Both the position numbers and the translations under genes were made by a program. A DNA stretch of 20,670 bases from Mesolinea sp964536465 (GTDB taxonomy: Bacteria > Chloroflexota > Anaerolineae > Anaerolineales > Anaerolineaceae). The notes below the pieces were generated by a model. It was not told the DNA's origin. It searched no databases and saw nothing but the letters and a program-made list of their open reading frames with translations. Where the stretch lies: NCBI GenBank assembly GCA_964536465.1, contig CAZHXQ010000028.1, positions 1 to 20,670 of the forward strand, in the 5' to 3' direction. Shown here one piece after another: positions 1-7,032 of the stretch (its first letter is position 1; the number at the start of each line of letters is the position of its first letter).

Positions 1-59
1 GAGAAATTAAGGCTGGGACAGGTGCCTGACCACAATTGCAGAAATCAACCTACGAATAC

Positions 60-89
60 TTGATTTATGGTGCAGTAACAGTGTATAAT
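60..89 (+). promoter_or_regulatory. sigma-70-type promoter for rpsU-infA
   Basis: A TTGATT hexamer (60-65) and a perfect TATAAT (84-89) are separated by 18 nt. Transcription would start near 96, giving a leader of about 50 nt before rpsU. The leader holds a small hairpin, CGCGT/ACGCG, at 99-112. The first 59 bases of the window show nothing I can assign. Confidence 0.65.
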
Positions 90-145
90 TCAAACTTGCG
101 CGTATACACGCGTTGGTTGTTGCCTGGAGAGGAGGTGAATAGCAA

Positions 146-337
146 ATGACAAGTGTAACTTTGAGACCAAATGAATCGCAGGATTCCCTGCTCAAGCGCT
201 TTCGCAAGAAGGTGGTGAAGAGCGGTGTTCTCAGTACTGTACGACGTAAACGCTGGTTCGTTTCTAAGAGCGAGCAGCGCCGTATGGATGAAAAGAAGGC
301 TGTTCGACGTTCTTTCCGGAAGCCCTACGAAAAGTAG
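146..337 (+). CDS. rpsU: 30S ribosomal protein bS21
   Basis: This 63-residue, very basic protein matches bS21, a small-subunit protein that sits near the anti-Shine-Dalgarno end of 16S rRNA and helps initiation. Visible family marks are an N-terminal segment with LRPNESQDSLLKRFRKKV, the conserved single-helix region, and a basic tail rich in RR and KK ending PYEK. The length is normal for the short form of the family. The start is fixed by a strong AGGAGGTGA just upstream of the ATG. It is the first gene of a two-gene unit; infA follows after 18 nt, and the promoter at 60-89 most likely drives both. The pairing with infA is unusual, because infA commonly sits in the spc/alpha ribosomal cluster. 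Confidence 0.93.
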   Translation: MTSVTLRPNESQDSLLKRFRKKVVKSGVLSTVRRKRWFVSKSEQRRMDEKKAVRRSFRKPYEK

Positions 338-355
338 CCAGGTTAGTGAGGTGTT

Positions 356-580
356 ATGGCTAAAGAAGAAGAGAAAATTACCGTAGACGGTACCATTATC
401 GAAGCCCTCCCGGGCACACAGTTCCGGGTCAAGCTTGATAACGGACATGAAGTGATGGCCTACCTTTCCGGACGGATGCGGCGATATTATATCCGCATTC
501 TGCTGGGGGACTCCGTTCGGGTCGAGATGTCGCCTTATGACCTGGAACGAGGCCGGATCGTTTACCGTGCCCGCAGGTAA
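356..580 (+). CDS. infA: translation initiation factor IF-1
   Basis: This 74-residue protein is IF-1, a single OB-fold that binds the ribosomal A site during initiation. The sequence has the family's landmarks in order: the N-terminal VDGTIIEALPGTQFRVKLDN strand region, the GRMRRYYIRILLGDSVRVE segment, and SPYDLERGRIVYR close to the C terminus. Family members are usually about 72 residues, so it is complete. The start ATG is preceded by GTGAGG. It lies 18 nt after rpsU on the same strand and is followed by an intrinsic terminator, so the two genes form a short initiation-related operon. No other spc or alpha operon gene (rpmJ, rpsM, map, adk) is next to it. Confidence 0.95.
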   Translation: MAKEEEKITVDGTIIEALPGTQFRVKLDNGHEVMAYLSGRMRRYYIRILLGDSVRVEMSPYDLERGRIVYRARR

Positions 581-619
581 TAAGCTTCTGACATTGATTC
601 CGACAAAGACATCGAACTA

Positions 620-650
620 CCAGCTTCCATAAGAAGCTGGTTTTTATTTT
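620..650 (+). terminator. intrinsic terminator after infA
   Basis: A perfect 8-bp stem, CCAGCTTC/GAAGCTGG (620-627 and 633-640) with a CATAA loop, is followed directly by TTTTTATTTT. It closes the rpsU-infA unit. Confidence 0.85.
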
Positions 651-661
651 CGGCTTTGATT

Positions 662-667
662 TACAAT
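662..667 (+). promoter_or_regulatory. -10-like hexamer, possible leaderless start
   Basis: TACAAT lies 8 nt before the ATG at 676 of the acetyltransferase gene. There is no Shine-Dalgarno sequence and no clear -35. A start of transcription 7-9 nt after this hexamer would fall on or beside the ATG, so the mRNA may be leaderless. Confidence 0.4.
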
Positions 668-675
668 ATGTGGGT

Positions 676-1644
676 ATGACTCAAGCAATCCCGACTCCAC
701 CAGGACGCTTAAAGGCCTATGAACCTGCCCAGGATGCAGAGGCGGTCATCAGGCTGATCGAAGACAGCTTTAATCTCAAAAATGACCCCGAAAGTGTAAG
801 TGTGATCCAGCAAATGCGTTTGGCCGCGCAGCGACAGCAACAATCGGGTTGGCTTTCTGGCGGTGGATATGGACAGCCTGGGTATGTCTGGATGGTTGGT
901 GACCGCATTGTGGGTAACATCAACATCATTTCTTTTCTCGACAGGCTCCGTCATATCGCCCTGATTGCCAATGTGGCGGTGATTCCCGAATTCCAACACC
1001 TGGGGATTGCCAGGGCGATGACCAAACATGCCTTAAGGTATGCACAGCAGAAACGCGCCGCGGAGATCTGGCTGCAGGTCGATAGCAATAACCTGGCGGC
1101 CCGTAACCTTTATGAGGGTTTGGATTTTCGGACCGTCCGTAGCGTTAATAACTGGGTGTTGGACCCGGCTGAAACAAAAAAGCGTGCTCTGCAGATCTGT
1201 GATGAGGCCCGTTTGACGCTATCGAGCCGACGCCCGGGCGACTGGGGCAAACAAAAAACCTGGCTCGAAATGGCGTATCCTTCAGACACGAGATGGTATG
1301 CTCCGGTCAACTTCAGTAAGTTTTCACCCTGGGCCTGGCTTAATCCTTTTAACTGGGATTCAAGTGGGTATCTAACCCATTTTGCAGTCCGCATGAAGCG
1401 TGAGCTGACCGGGGTGCTCAGCTGGCAGCGCGGAATGACAAAGTCGGATTATCTGTGGCTGGCTCTGCCACAGGATCAGCGCGAAGCGACCAGCCTCAAT
1501 TGCCTGCTGGGCGGCTTTCTCATCAACGAATGGTCCGGTCGAACAACCAGGCTCGAATACCCCGCTGGAAGAGCCGAGGCAACTTTTATTAAACTGGGGT
1601 TTCGTTTGAACAGGCGCCTGGACTGGATGAAACTGAGAAACTAA
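676..1644 (+). CDS. GNAT family N-acetyltransferase, two-part protein
   Basis: This is a 322-residue soluble protein with an N-terminal GNAT domain (about residues 15-160), predicted to move an acetyl group from acetyl-CoA to an unknown amine. The acetyl-CoA-binding motif A is visible in VAVIPEFQHLGIARAMTKHA, followed by the family's later motif with DSNNLAARNLYEGLDF. The second half (about 165-322) is rich in Trp and ends with GRAEATFIKLGFRLNRRLDW; it may be a second, degenerate acetyltransferase fold, which is inference. I start it at the ATG; a GTG two codons earlier (670) is also possible. No ribosome binding site is visible before either. It stands alone between the infA terminator and a convergent gene, so context does not reveal the substrate. 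Confidence 0.75.
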   Translation: MTQAIPTPPGRLKAYEPAQDAEAVIRLIEDSFNLKNDPESVSVIQQMRLAAQRQQQSGWLSGGGYGQPGYVWMVGDRIVGNINIISFLDRLRHIALIANVAVIPEFQHLGIARAMTKHALRYAQQKRAAEIWLQVDSNNLAARNLYEGLDFRTVRSVNNWVLDPAETKKRALQICDEARLTLSSRRPGDWGKQKTWLEMAYPSDTRWYAPVNFSKFSPWAWLNPFNWDSSGYLTHFAVRMKRELTGVLSWQRGMTKSDYLWLALPQDQREATSLNCLLGGFLINEWSGRTTRLEYPAGRAEATFIKLGFRLNRRLDWMKLRN

Positions 1645-1663
1645 CCAGGTCTTAAACGCATTA

Positions 1664-1684
1664 AGCTTGCTGGATTAGCAAGCT
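1664..1684. terminator. hairpin between convergent genes, weak terminator
   Basis: A perfect 8-bp stem, AGCTTGCT/AGCAAGCT with a five-base loop, lies between the acetyltransferase (+) and the 62-residue gene (-). No T-tract follows directly on either strand; on the plus strand a run of six T comes about 17 nt later. It may act as a weak shared terminator. Confidence 0.4.
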
Positions 1685-1713
1685 CAATGAAAATGAAATT
1701 TTTTGTTGTGGGC

Positions 1714-1902
1714 TTAGAGTTCTTCGTCGACGATAATTTCGGTTAGCTTAAGGAACTCCTGCCACTCTTCGGTGAAGAAGTGGAGAGTGACGTTGTTCAG
1801 TTCCAGGTGATAAGTGGTCTCGCCATCCGGTTCTTCAGCCTTCCAGGCCAGATAATTTTCAGTTTCTGCAATTGTAGTGGTGATAGGTTCGCCTTCTGTC
1901 AT
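1714..1902 (-). CDS. small acidic protein of unknown function
   Basis: I do not recognise this 62-residue protein. It is strongly acidic (many Glu and Asp, ending DEEL), has no membrane segment, signal peptide or cysteine, and contains a stretch of aromatic and hydrophobic residues (YHLELNNVTLHFFTEEWQEF) that suggests a small folded domain. It is likely a real gene: GGAGGT lies 7 nt before the ATG, and a plausible promoter (-10 GATAAT, -35 TTGCGT, 17-nt spacer) lies just upstream. The permease gene upstream ends 72 nt before it on the same strand, so partial co-transcription is possible. No function can be inferred. Confidence 0.6.
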   Translation of the reverse strand: MTEGEPITTTIAETENYLAWKAEEPDGETTYHLELNNVTLHFFTEEWQEFLKLTEIIVDEEL

Positions 1903-1928
1903 TTTATACCTCCATTCAGTGATAATTG

Positions 1929-1957
1929 ATTATCTCATGTGTGCGCTCGCAACGCAA
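1929..1957 (-). promoter_or_regulatory. candidate promoter for the 62-residue gene
   Basis: On the minus strand, TTGCGT (1957-1952) and GATAAT (1934-1929) are separated by 17 nt. The -10 matches consensus at five of six positions and the -35 only at TTG. The leader would be about 20 nt and includes the GGAGGT ribosome binding site. Confidence 0.45.
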
Positions 1958-1974
1958 GCAAGCTTGTATAGAAA

Positions 1975-3333
1975 TCAGTTATTACCCTGGCTGGGGTCCT
2001 TTTTGAAGCGCTGGAATTGTTTCTCGAACCAGACTTTGATCTTACCCCATGGTTTTTCAAGGAAAGAGGCGATCTTCCCCCAAATTTTACGCAGCCATCT
2101 CAATAGCGCCGGTTCTGCCGGCTTTTGGTAATACTGCATTCCGGCCCAGGGGTCACGGTCAAACAATTTTCGGCTGCTGTATCTCAATATCAATTTCAGA
2201 GTGGCAAAGGCAGGCGCCGCCAGGATGATGCCCAAAACGCCCATCAGCTGTGCTCCAATAAGCGTGGAAATGAGAATGGCTGCGGGATGCACTTTCAGTG
2301 AGTTGCCCATCACTTTGGGCGTGAGAACGTGGTCGAGCATTAAATCGAACACCAGGGCAATACCCACCACAAGAAGGGCGTAGAGAATATTGGTCATTCC
2401 AAACGGGGTTGGATCCTGGAGCAGGGCTCCGATAAAGAAGCCAACCCAACCAATTGCGGCGCCTAGATAGGGGATAAAGCGCCCAAAGCCTGCAATCAGC
2501 GCGAGGACAAAGAAGTAAGGCAGCCCCATGATGCCCAGGTAAATCGAATAAAGGATGATGGCAATACCTACAACGGTGAACTCACCGCGAATGAAGGAGT
2601 TGAAGATTTTTCCGATCTCCTGACGCAGACGCAGGAAATCCTTTTCGTACCCAGGGATGGAAAGGTTGAAGAACTTTAATTTAGCCCCATCTGTCTCTGA
2701 GGTAATGAAAAAGGAGACCATATAGGTGATCCCGAGACTAGCCAGAAAGCCGCCTACCTTGCCCACCACTGTTGTGGCGAGGTTGCCAGCCTGACTGGCG
2801 ATAGGCTGAAGTGAATCTGCCACCCATTGTCCGATAAGTTCAAAGTCGAGTCGCGGTGTGGTGAAACTGAAGGGCCCTATCATGATCGTTTGGGCAGACC
2901 ACTTTGTCAGCAGGTCGGTTATGTTATCGACGTTATCGATAACTGTCTGAAACAGATTTTGCACCTGGGTGGCCAGGCTGGTACCGCCCCTGGCAATCAA
3001 GCCAACCAATAAGCCTGCCACCAGAACATAGACAATTGCTACGGATGCTCGCCAGCGAATGTGCGAGACTTTACGCAACAGGTTACTGACTGGATAGAGT
3101 AGAAAGGAAAGCAAAAAGGCGGTTAACAGCATCTTGAAATACTGATCGAAGGTGAAGATCAAAGCCAGAAAGCCGACAATCATTAAGGTACCAACAATCA
3201 GCTTGGTGCCCCAGCCCCAGGGCGGGGATTCGTCCTGGCGGTGGGTGGGCGCGGCTGGGTGAACGCGCTCGGCGGCTATCGGCTCCTGCTGGCTGGGGTC
3301 GTCAGGCGTTTCGTCTCTGTGATTTATTTCCAT
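1975..3333 (-). CDS. AI-2E family transporter (PF01594-type permease)
   Basis: This 452-residue integral membrane protein fits the AI-2E/YdiK/PerM family, whose members have been linked to autoinducer-2 export, sodium/proton antiport or unassigned transport; the substrate here is unknown. After a hydrophilic, Pro/His-rich N-terminal tail (about 1-42) come hydrophobic segments near 44-90, 95-115, a long soluble stretch with amphipathic helices (about 115-190), and then the family's C-terminal membrane bundle, with characteristic GRFIPYLGAAIGWVGFF, DLMLDHVLTPKVMG and HPAAILISTLIGAQLMGVLG. The last 60 residues are a basic cytoplasmic tail rich in Trp, Lys and Phe. The ATG has no Shine-Dalgarno sequence; a TAAAAT lies 6 nt upstream. 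It diverges from the aldo/keto reductase gene. Confidence 0.88.
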   Translation of the reverse strand: MEINHRDETPDDPSQQEPIAAERVHPAAPTHRQDESPPWGWGTKLIVGTLMIVGFLALIFTFDQYFKMLLTAFLLSFLLYPVSNLLRKVSHIRWRASVAIVYVLVAGLLVGLIARGGTSLATQVQNLFQTVIDNVDNITDLLTKWSAQTIMIGPFSFTTPRLDFELIGQWVADSLQPIASQAGNLATTVVGKVGGFLASLGITYMVSFFITSETDGAKLKFFNLSIPGYEKDFLRLRQEIGKIFNSFIRGEFTVVGIAIILYSIYLGIMGLPYFFVLALIAGFGRFIPYLGAAIGWVGFFIGALLQDPTPFGMTNILYALLVVGIALVFDLMLDHVLTPKVMGNSLKVHPAAILISTLIGAQLMGVLGIILAAPAFATLKLILRYSSRKLFDRDPWAGMQYYQKPAEPALLRWLRKIWGKIASFLEKPWGKIKVWFEKQFQRFKKDPSQGNN

Positions 3334-3339
3334 AGTTGA

Positions 3340-3345
3340 ATTTTA
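3340..3345 (-). promoter_or_regulatory. -10-like hexamer close to the AI-2E start
   Basis: On the minus strand TAAAAT (3345-3340) lies 6 nt before the ATG at 3333. There is no Shine-Dalgarno sequence, and I could not find a good -35. This is a candidate for leaderless transcription. Confidence 0.35.
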
Positions 3346-3420
3346 GTCGGTTTTTAAATGTTTTGTATGTAACCTTGATTAAGAATCCAGCGACAGAGCG
3401 TGGCAACCGGAACTTGAGGG

Positions 3421-3426
3421 TAAAAT
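3421..3426 (+). promoter_or_regulatory. -10-like hexamer before the aldo/keto reductase
   Basis: TAAAAT at 3421-3426 lies 25 nt before the ATG at 3452, leaving room for the AAAGGAAC ribosome binding site. No convincing -35 is visible. The 118-nt divergent region to the AI-2E gene must hold promoters for both sides. Confidence 0.35.
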
Positions 3427-3451
3427 TAGACAAAAGAAGCAAAGGAACTTT

Positions 3452-4603
3452 ATGGAATACAGAGATTTTGGCAACACCGGATTCAGACCCTCCGCGCTGG
3501 GGTTTGGCTGCATGCGCTTCCCGCAGCTTTCGGATAAAGATAATCGTGTTGATGAAGCGGAAGCCACACGAATGGTTCGCCACGCCATTGACCAGGGTCT
3601 GAATTACGTTGACACCGCCTGGTCGTACCACAGTGGGGAAAGCGAACCGTTGCTTGGCAGGATCCTGCAGGACGGTTACCGTGAGAAAGTTGGCCTGGCT
3701 ACGAAGATGCCCTCCTGGCTGATTGAAAAAAAAGAAGACTTTGACTTTTATTTTTCAAGGCAGCTGGAACGACTGCAAACAGATCACATCGATTTTTACC
3801 TGCTCCACACGCTCAACCAGGCTTATTGGAATACGTATCTCGAATTGAGGGTGTTTGATTGGGCTGAAAAACAACTTGCTGATGGAAAAATCAGACATCT
3901 TGGCTTTTCGTTCCATGATAATTTCTCGGTCTTCAAATCAATTTTGGATGGTTATGACAATTGGGACTTCTGTCAGATACAATACAACTATATGGATGTA
4001 GATTACCAGGCCGGTGAGCGCGGACTCAAGGCGGCGGCGGAGCGCGGACTGGGTGTGGTGATCATGGAACCGCTCAAGGGCGGGAAACTGGCAATCGAGG
4101 TGCCGCCCGATCCGGTCAGGAAGGCCTTTGAACAGGCCGCGACCCCACGAATGCCAGCCGAATGGGCGCTGCAGTGGCTGTGGGATCAGCCGGAAGTGGG
4201 GCTGGTGCTTTCTGGTATGTCGACCTTTGAACAGGTTGAACTAAACCTGATCAGCGCCAGCCGGTCTGGCGCAGGAAGTTTTTCACCAGATGACACGCGC
4301 GTTATCGAAAAAGCTCAGGACGCCTGGCAGGGGCTGGCGCCTGTAGCCTGTACCCACTGCGAATATTGTTTGCCCTGCCCCAGTGGGGTCTTGATCCCGC
4401 AAATATTTGAAATCTACAACAATTCGGCTATGTACCTTCAACAAGAACGGGGCAGAAAGATGTACTTCAATCAGATCCCTGAAGAAAGTCGGGCCGATGC
4501 CTGCGTGGAATGCGGTGCCTGTGAGGAATTGTGCCCGCAGCATCTGACAATTATTGAATATCTTAAAGATGCCCACCTTTACCTTCACGAGGATCCGAGA
4601 TAG
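3452..4603 (+). CDS. aldo/keto reductase with C-terminal ferredoxin-type 4Fe-4S domain
   Basis: This 383-residue cytoplasmic protein joins an aldo/keto reductase barrel (about 1-285) to a ferredoxin-like tail. The reductase catalytic tetrad is visible as D54 and Y59 (in VDTAWSY), K85 (ATKM) and H119 (LLHTL). Two cysteine sets follow: C300, C303, C306 and C309, then C351, C354, C357 and C361, each ending in CP, enough for two 4Fe-4S clusters. The family is a group of iron-sulphur oxidoreductases found in many anaerobes; physiological substrates are mostly unknown. The clusters suggest electron transfer between the nicotinamide site and another carrier, which is inference. AAAGGAAC supports the ATG. 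The next gene begins within 45 nt, so the two are probably co-transcribed. Confidence 0.9.
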   Translation: MEYRDFGNTGFRPSALGFGCMRFPQLSDKDNRVDEAEATRMVRHAIDQGLNYVDTAWSYHSGESEPLLGRILQDGYREKVGLATKMPSWLIEKKEDFDFYFSRQLERLQTDHIDFYLLHTLNQAYWNTYLELRVFDWAEKQLADGKIRHLGFSFHDNFSVFKSILDGYDNWDFCQIQYNYMDVDYQAGERGLKAAAERGLGVVIMEPLKGGKLAIEVPPDPVRKAFEQAATPRMPAEWALQWLWDQPEVGLVLSGMSTFEQVELNLISASRSGAGSFSPDDTRVIEKAQDAWQGLAPVACTHCEYCLPCPSGVLIPQIFEIYNNSAMYLQQERGRKMYFNQIPEESRADACVECGACEELCPQHLTIIEYLKDAHLYLHEDPR

Positions 4604-4647
4604 TCTTGGGCGCTAATTCTGACCAAGGGTTGACAGTCCAGGAGAGA

Positions 4648-5436
4648 ATGACAACCGACAGACCCTGGGTGATTGCACTTGCGGTTTTTTTCTTGGGTTT
4701 GCTCGCCCTCTGGTTGTGGATGACGCCAGCCGGCGCCTGGGAAAAGTTGCGCGCGCTGGGATATGCTGTCTGCCACCAGATCGAAGCACGCTCTTTCCAC
4801 GCTCACGGCCTGCAGTCGCCATTATGCGCCCGCTGCACAGGGATGTACCTGGGGGCAATGTTGACGATTGTATATCAGCAATTTCAGGGACGGAAACGGC
4901 TTTTTCCTCCTGCCTGGGTGTCGATTTTCCTTGGTTTGTTTTTTATCTGGTTCGGTGTGGATGGCTTGAATTCTTTCTTACATTTCTTCCCCGGGTTTGA
5001 CCTGGGTTACCAACCCAGCAATCTGCTGCGGCTGATCACAGGAACCGGCGTGGGTCTGGGAATCGGGGTGATTTTGACCCCCTTGTTTAATCAAACAGCC
5101 TGGGCCGAGTGGATCGACCAATCTTTCTTCAAGAAATGGTATGCGTTCCCGGTTTTGATCATGATCGCTGCTGCCATGGTCACAGGGGTGTATTCTAAAC
5201 AGCCTGTGATCCTATTGCCCGCGATGTTACTATCAGGATTGAGTGTCATTTTTCTGCTCAGCGCGGTTTACACTGTCGTTGGGGTTATGCTGCTGAATCG
5301 AACCTCTCAACAACTCACCTGGCTACAGATGCGCCTGCCGGTGTTGATCGGTTTAAACCTGAGTATGCTTCAGATTATCTTAACAAGCGCGTTAAGGCTG
5401 CTTGTGACTGGCACGTGGGGCTCATTAGACCTGTGA
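4648..5436 (+). CDS. DUF2085 family membrane protein
   Basis: This 262-residue membrane protein carries the DUF2085 signature: CHQIEARSF (C42, H43) followed by PLCARCTGMYLG (C60, C63), a Cys/His set of unknown role that could bind a metal or form disulphides. A membrane segment precedes it (about 7-26) and five or six follow, at about 64-80, 92-115, 125-150, 168-190, 195-225 and 232-255. The start is uncertain: this ATG has AGGAG only 3 nt away; an in-frame TTG at 4606, 2 nt after the aldo/keto reductase stop, would add 14 residues, and a TTG at 4630 is also in frame. Tight spacing suggests co-transcription with the reductase. Function is unknown. Confidence 0.8.
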   Translation: MTTDRPWVIALAVFFLGLLALWLWMTPAGAWEKLRALGYAVCHQIEARSFHAHGLQSPLCARCTGMYLGAMLTIVYQQFQGRKRLFPPAWVSIFLGLFFIWFGVDGLNSFLHFFPGFDLGYQPSNLLRLITGTGVGLGIGVILTPLFNQTAWAEWIDQSFFKKWYAFPVLIMIAAAMVTGVYSKQPVILLPAMLLSGLSVIFLLSAVYTVVGVMLLNRTSQQLTWLQMRLPVLIGLNLSMLQIILTSALRLLVTGTWGSLDL

Positions 5437-5466
5437 TTATCTCAGGCGCTCGTCTGGGAATGCGGC

Positions 5467-5472
5467 TATAAT
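5467..5472 (+). promoter_or_regulatory. -10-like TATAAT before the DUF4126 gene
   Basis: A perfect TATAAT lies 43 nt before the ATG at 5516, in the 79-nt gap after the DUF2085 gene. No good -35 hexamer is visible at 16-19 nt. It may separate the DUF4126 operon from the genes upstream. Confidence 0.35.
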
Positions 5473-5515
5473 TATTGTTGTTGGGAAGTGTTTTATCCCG
5501 ATAGAAGGAGTTTTC

Positions 5516-6121
5516 ATGACAGAAATTATTGGGGGTATCTTAGGCGCATTTGGGTTGTCTGCGTCCGCGGGTTTGAACGCCTATATTCCGCTTCTGGTGG
5601 TATCGCTTTTGGCGAAATTTACCAACCTTATTGAGTTGGCAGAACCCTGGAGCGCGCTTGAAAGCTGGTGGGTGATCGCTGTTTTGCTCGTATTGGGAAC
5701 TATTGAGGCCGTGGCGGATAAGGTGCCGGCGGTCGATCAGGTAAACGATGCTGTCCAAACCTTTGTCCGACCTGTCGCAGGCGCGATTCTTTTCGCGACC
5801 AGCGCGAGAACCATAACCGAGATCAGCCCGGTGCTTTCGATGATCTGCGGATTGCTGGTCTCGGGCTCTGTGCATGCGGCTAAATCGCTGGTCGCCAGAC
5901 CGGTGATAGAGGTCAGCACGGCTGGTCTGGGTACACCTGTCGTCAGCACCATAGAAGACGTGGTTGCCACGATTGTTTCGATTCTGTCGGTTGTGCTGCC
6001 GATATTGATGGTTATTCTGGTCTTCCTGTTGATTTGGTGGGTAGCCTGGTTTTTTGACCGCCGCAGGAAGGCTCGCGCTAAAATTGTAAATAGAGATGTT
6101 CAAGGAGGAATGTATGACTGA
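5516..6121 (+). CDS. DUF4126 family membrane protein
   Basis: This 201-residue protein fits DUF4126, a family of small multi-pass membrane proteins of unknown function. It begins with a glycine/alanine-rich hydrophobic stretch (GGILGAFGLSASAGLNAYIP) that is typical of the family, then has segments near 20-38, 50-66, 85-120 and a long hydrophobic run at about 148-182 followed by a basic cytoplasmic end (DRRRKARAK). The sequence VADKVPAVDQVNDAVQTFVRP in the middle is another family hallmark. AGAAGGAG upstream fixes the start. Its last 8 nt overlap the next gene, whose ribosome binding site lies inside this coding region, so translation is probably coupled. Confidence 0.82.
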   Translation: MTEIIGGILGAFGLSASAGLNAYIPLLVVSLLAKFTNLIELAEPWSALESWWVIAVLLVLGTIEAVADKVPAVDQVNDAVQTFVRPVAGAILFATSARTITEISPVLSMICGLLVSGSVHAAKSLVARPVIEVSTAGLGTPVVSTIEDVVATIVSILSVVLPILMVILVFLLIWWVAWFFDRRRKARAKIVNRDVQGGMYD

Positions 6122-6455
6122 AAATCAAGTGAATCGTTATGAAAATCCGGAAGCGAGCCCTTCTGGCTGGGCGGTTATCAGCCTGATCAGCGGGATTGCC
6201 AATTTTTTGGGTATTTGGTTTTTCGGGGCTGTGGTGGCGCTTATTACTGGCTACGTTGCTAAGAACGAGATCGACAAAAGCGGTGGCAGCATTGGCGGCG
6301 AACGCCTGGCAACTGCGGGAATAATCCTGGGCTGGGTTGGCATTGGTTTATCTATCCTTATGCTTTGTTTAACCTTGCTGGCAGTCCTGGGAGTGATCGG
6401 TGGTAGCATTGCTTTGTGTGGACCTTTTTCTGATATGATCAATCAAATACCTTAA
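6114..6455 (+). CDS. DUF4190-like small membrane protein
   Basis: This 113-residue protein has a short polar N terminus with ENPEASPSG, then two long hydrophobic segments (about 20-45 and 64-98) joined by a polar hairpin containing GYVAKNEIDKSGG and GERLATAGIILGW. That layout, with a glycine-rich GERLA-AGIILGW motif, is typical of DUF4190 proteins, whose function is unknown. I start it at the ATG of MTENQ, which has AGGAGG 5 nt upstream; the in-frame ATG 18 nt earlier (6096) lacks such a site. It overlaps the DUF4126 gene by 8 nt and is followed 21 nt later by the proline-rich protein, so the three are one operon. Confidence 0.78.
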   Translation: MTENQVNRYENPEASPSGWAVISLISGIANFLGIWFFGAVVALITGYVAKNEIDKSGGSIGGERLATAGIILGWVGIGLSILMLCLTLLAVLGVIGGSIALCGPFSDMINQIP

Positions 6456-6476
6456 GAGAAGAAAGGAATTAACCTC

Positions 6477-6968
6477 ATGAGTGATCAAGAATTTACCGAT
6501 GTTCCAGATTCAGACCGCTGGAATGACGTGCCCCGACCCGAAGAGCCCGCGCCAGCGGAAGAGCCAGTTACCCCTCAACCGCCGGTTCATCCTGAGCCTG
6601 AGCCTGAATTTTTTGAACCCCTGCCGATATCGGATTTTGCCCCTCAATCGGGGTTTACCTCAGAGCCGATTCCACCTCAACCCCAGCCGGCGATCTATGA
6701 TCCGGTTCGTGATGAAGGCGAGCCTTTTGCCGAGGTTACTCCTGAAAAGGAGGGCTTCGCTTCTGCTGCGCCAGTCACGCCGGACTATAGTTACAGCAAG
6801 CCGCCCGCTGAGAAGAAGTCCAACGGCTGGATAATCGCGTTGATTGTTTTGCTGGTATTGTGTATTTGTCTGGTAGTATTCGTGGCAGTTATATTCACGC
6901 TGGTAGCCCGGGGAGATTATATGATTGAATGGTCTCACCTTTTGAGTACTGCCGGGAAGATGTTGTAA
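6477..6968 (+). CDS. proline-rich acidic single-pass membrane protein, unknown function
   Basis: I do not recognise this 163-residue protein as a named family. Residues 1-115 are low-complexity, acidic and rich in Pro and Glu (repeated PEPEPE and QPQP patterns), so probably disordered. A single membrane segment follows at about 119-142 (IIALIVLLVLCICLVVF), after a basic KKSNGW, so the positive-inside rule puts the proline-rich part in the cytoplasm with a short outer tail. AAGGA upstream, 9 nt from the ATG, is a usable ribosome binding site. It is the last gene of the DUF4126-DUF4190 operon and ends 31 nt before a strong terminator. It might serve as an adaptor or scaffold for its neighbours, but that is speculation. 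Confidence 0.65.
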   Translation: MSDQEFTDVPDSDRWNDVPRPEEPAPAEEPVTPQPPVHPEPEPEFFEPLPISDFAPQSGFTSEPIPPQPQPAIYDPVRDEGEPFAEVTPEKEGFASAAPVTPDYSYSKPPAEKKSNGWIIALIVLLVLCICLVVFVAVIFTLVARGDYMIEWSHLLSTAGKML

Positions 6969-6999
6969 ACGATTTTTGAGGACCGAAGAGTAAGTTAAA

Positions 7000-7032
7000 A
7001 CGGGCTGACTTTTTAAGTCAGCCCGTCTGTTT
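7000..7032. terminator. bidirectional intrinsic terminator
   Basis: A perfect 12-bp stem, ACGGGCTGACTT (7000-7011) with AAGTCAGCCCGT (7015-7026), has a TTT loop. On the plus strand CTGTTT follows; on the minus strand TTTTAACTT follows. It serves the membrane-protein operon from the left and the thiamin operon from the right, beginning 4 nt after the thiQ stop. Confidence 0.88.

Noticed and set aside
65..448. 127-codon minus-strand frame over rpsU and infA
   Set aside because: It is antisense to two clear genes and has no supporting signals or known domain.
5540..6103. 187-codon minus-strand frame under the DUF4126 gene
   Set aside because: Its sequence is rich in Arg, Gln and His without domain features, typical of an antisense shadow of a hydrophobic gene.
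6096..6113. Upstream ATG for the DUF4190-like gene
   Set aside because: It lies before the AGGAGG at 6103-6108, so that site can serve only the ATG at 6114.
6540..6710. Tandem repeat in the proline-rich gene
   Set aside because: The Pro/Glu-rich codons look repetitive but show no regular unit at the DNA level.
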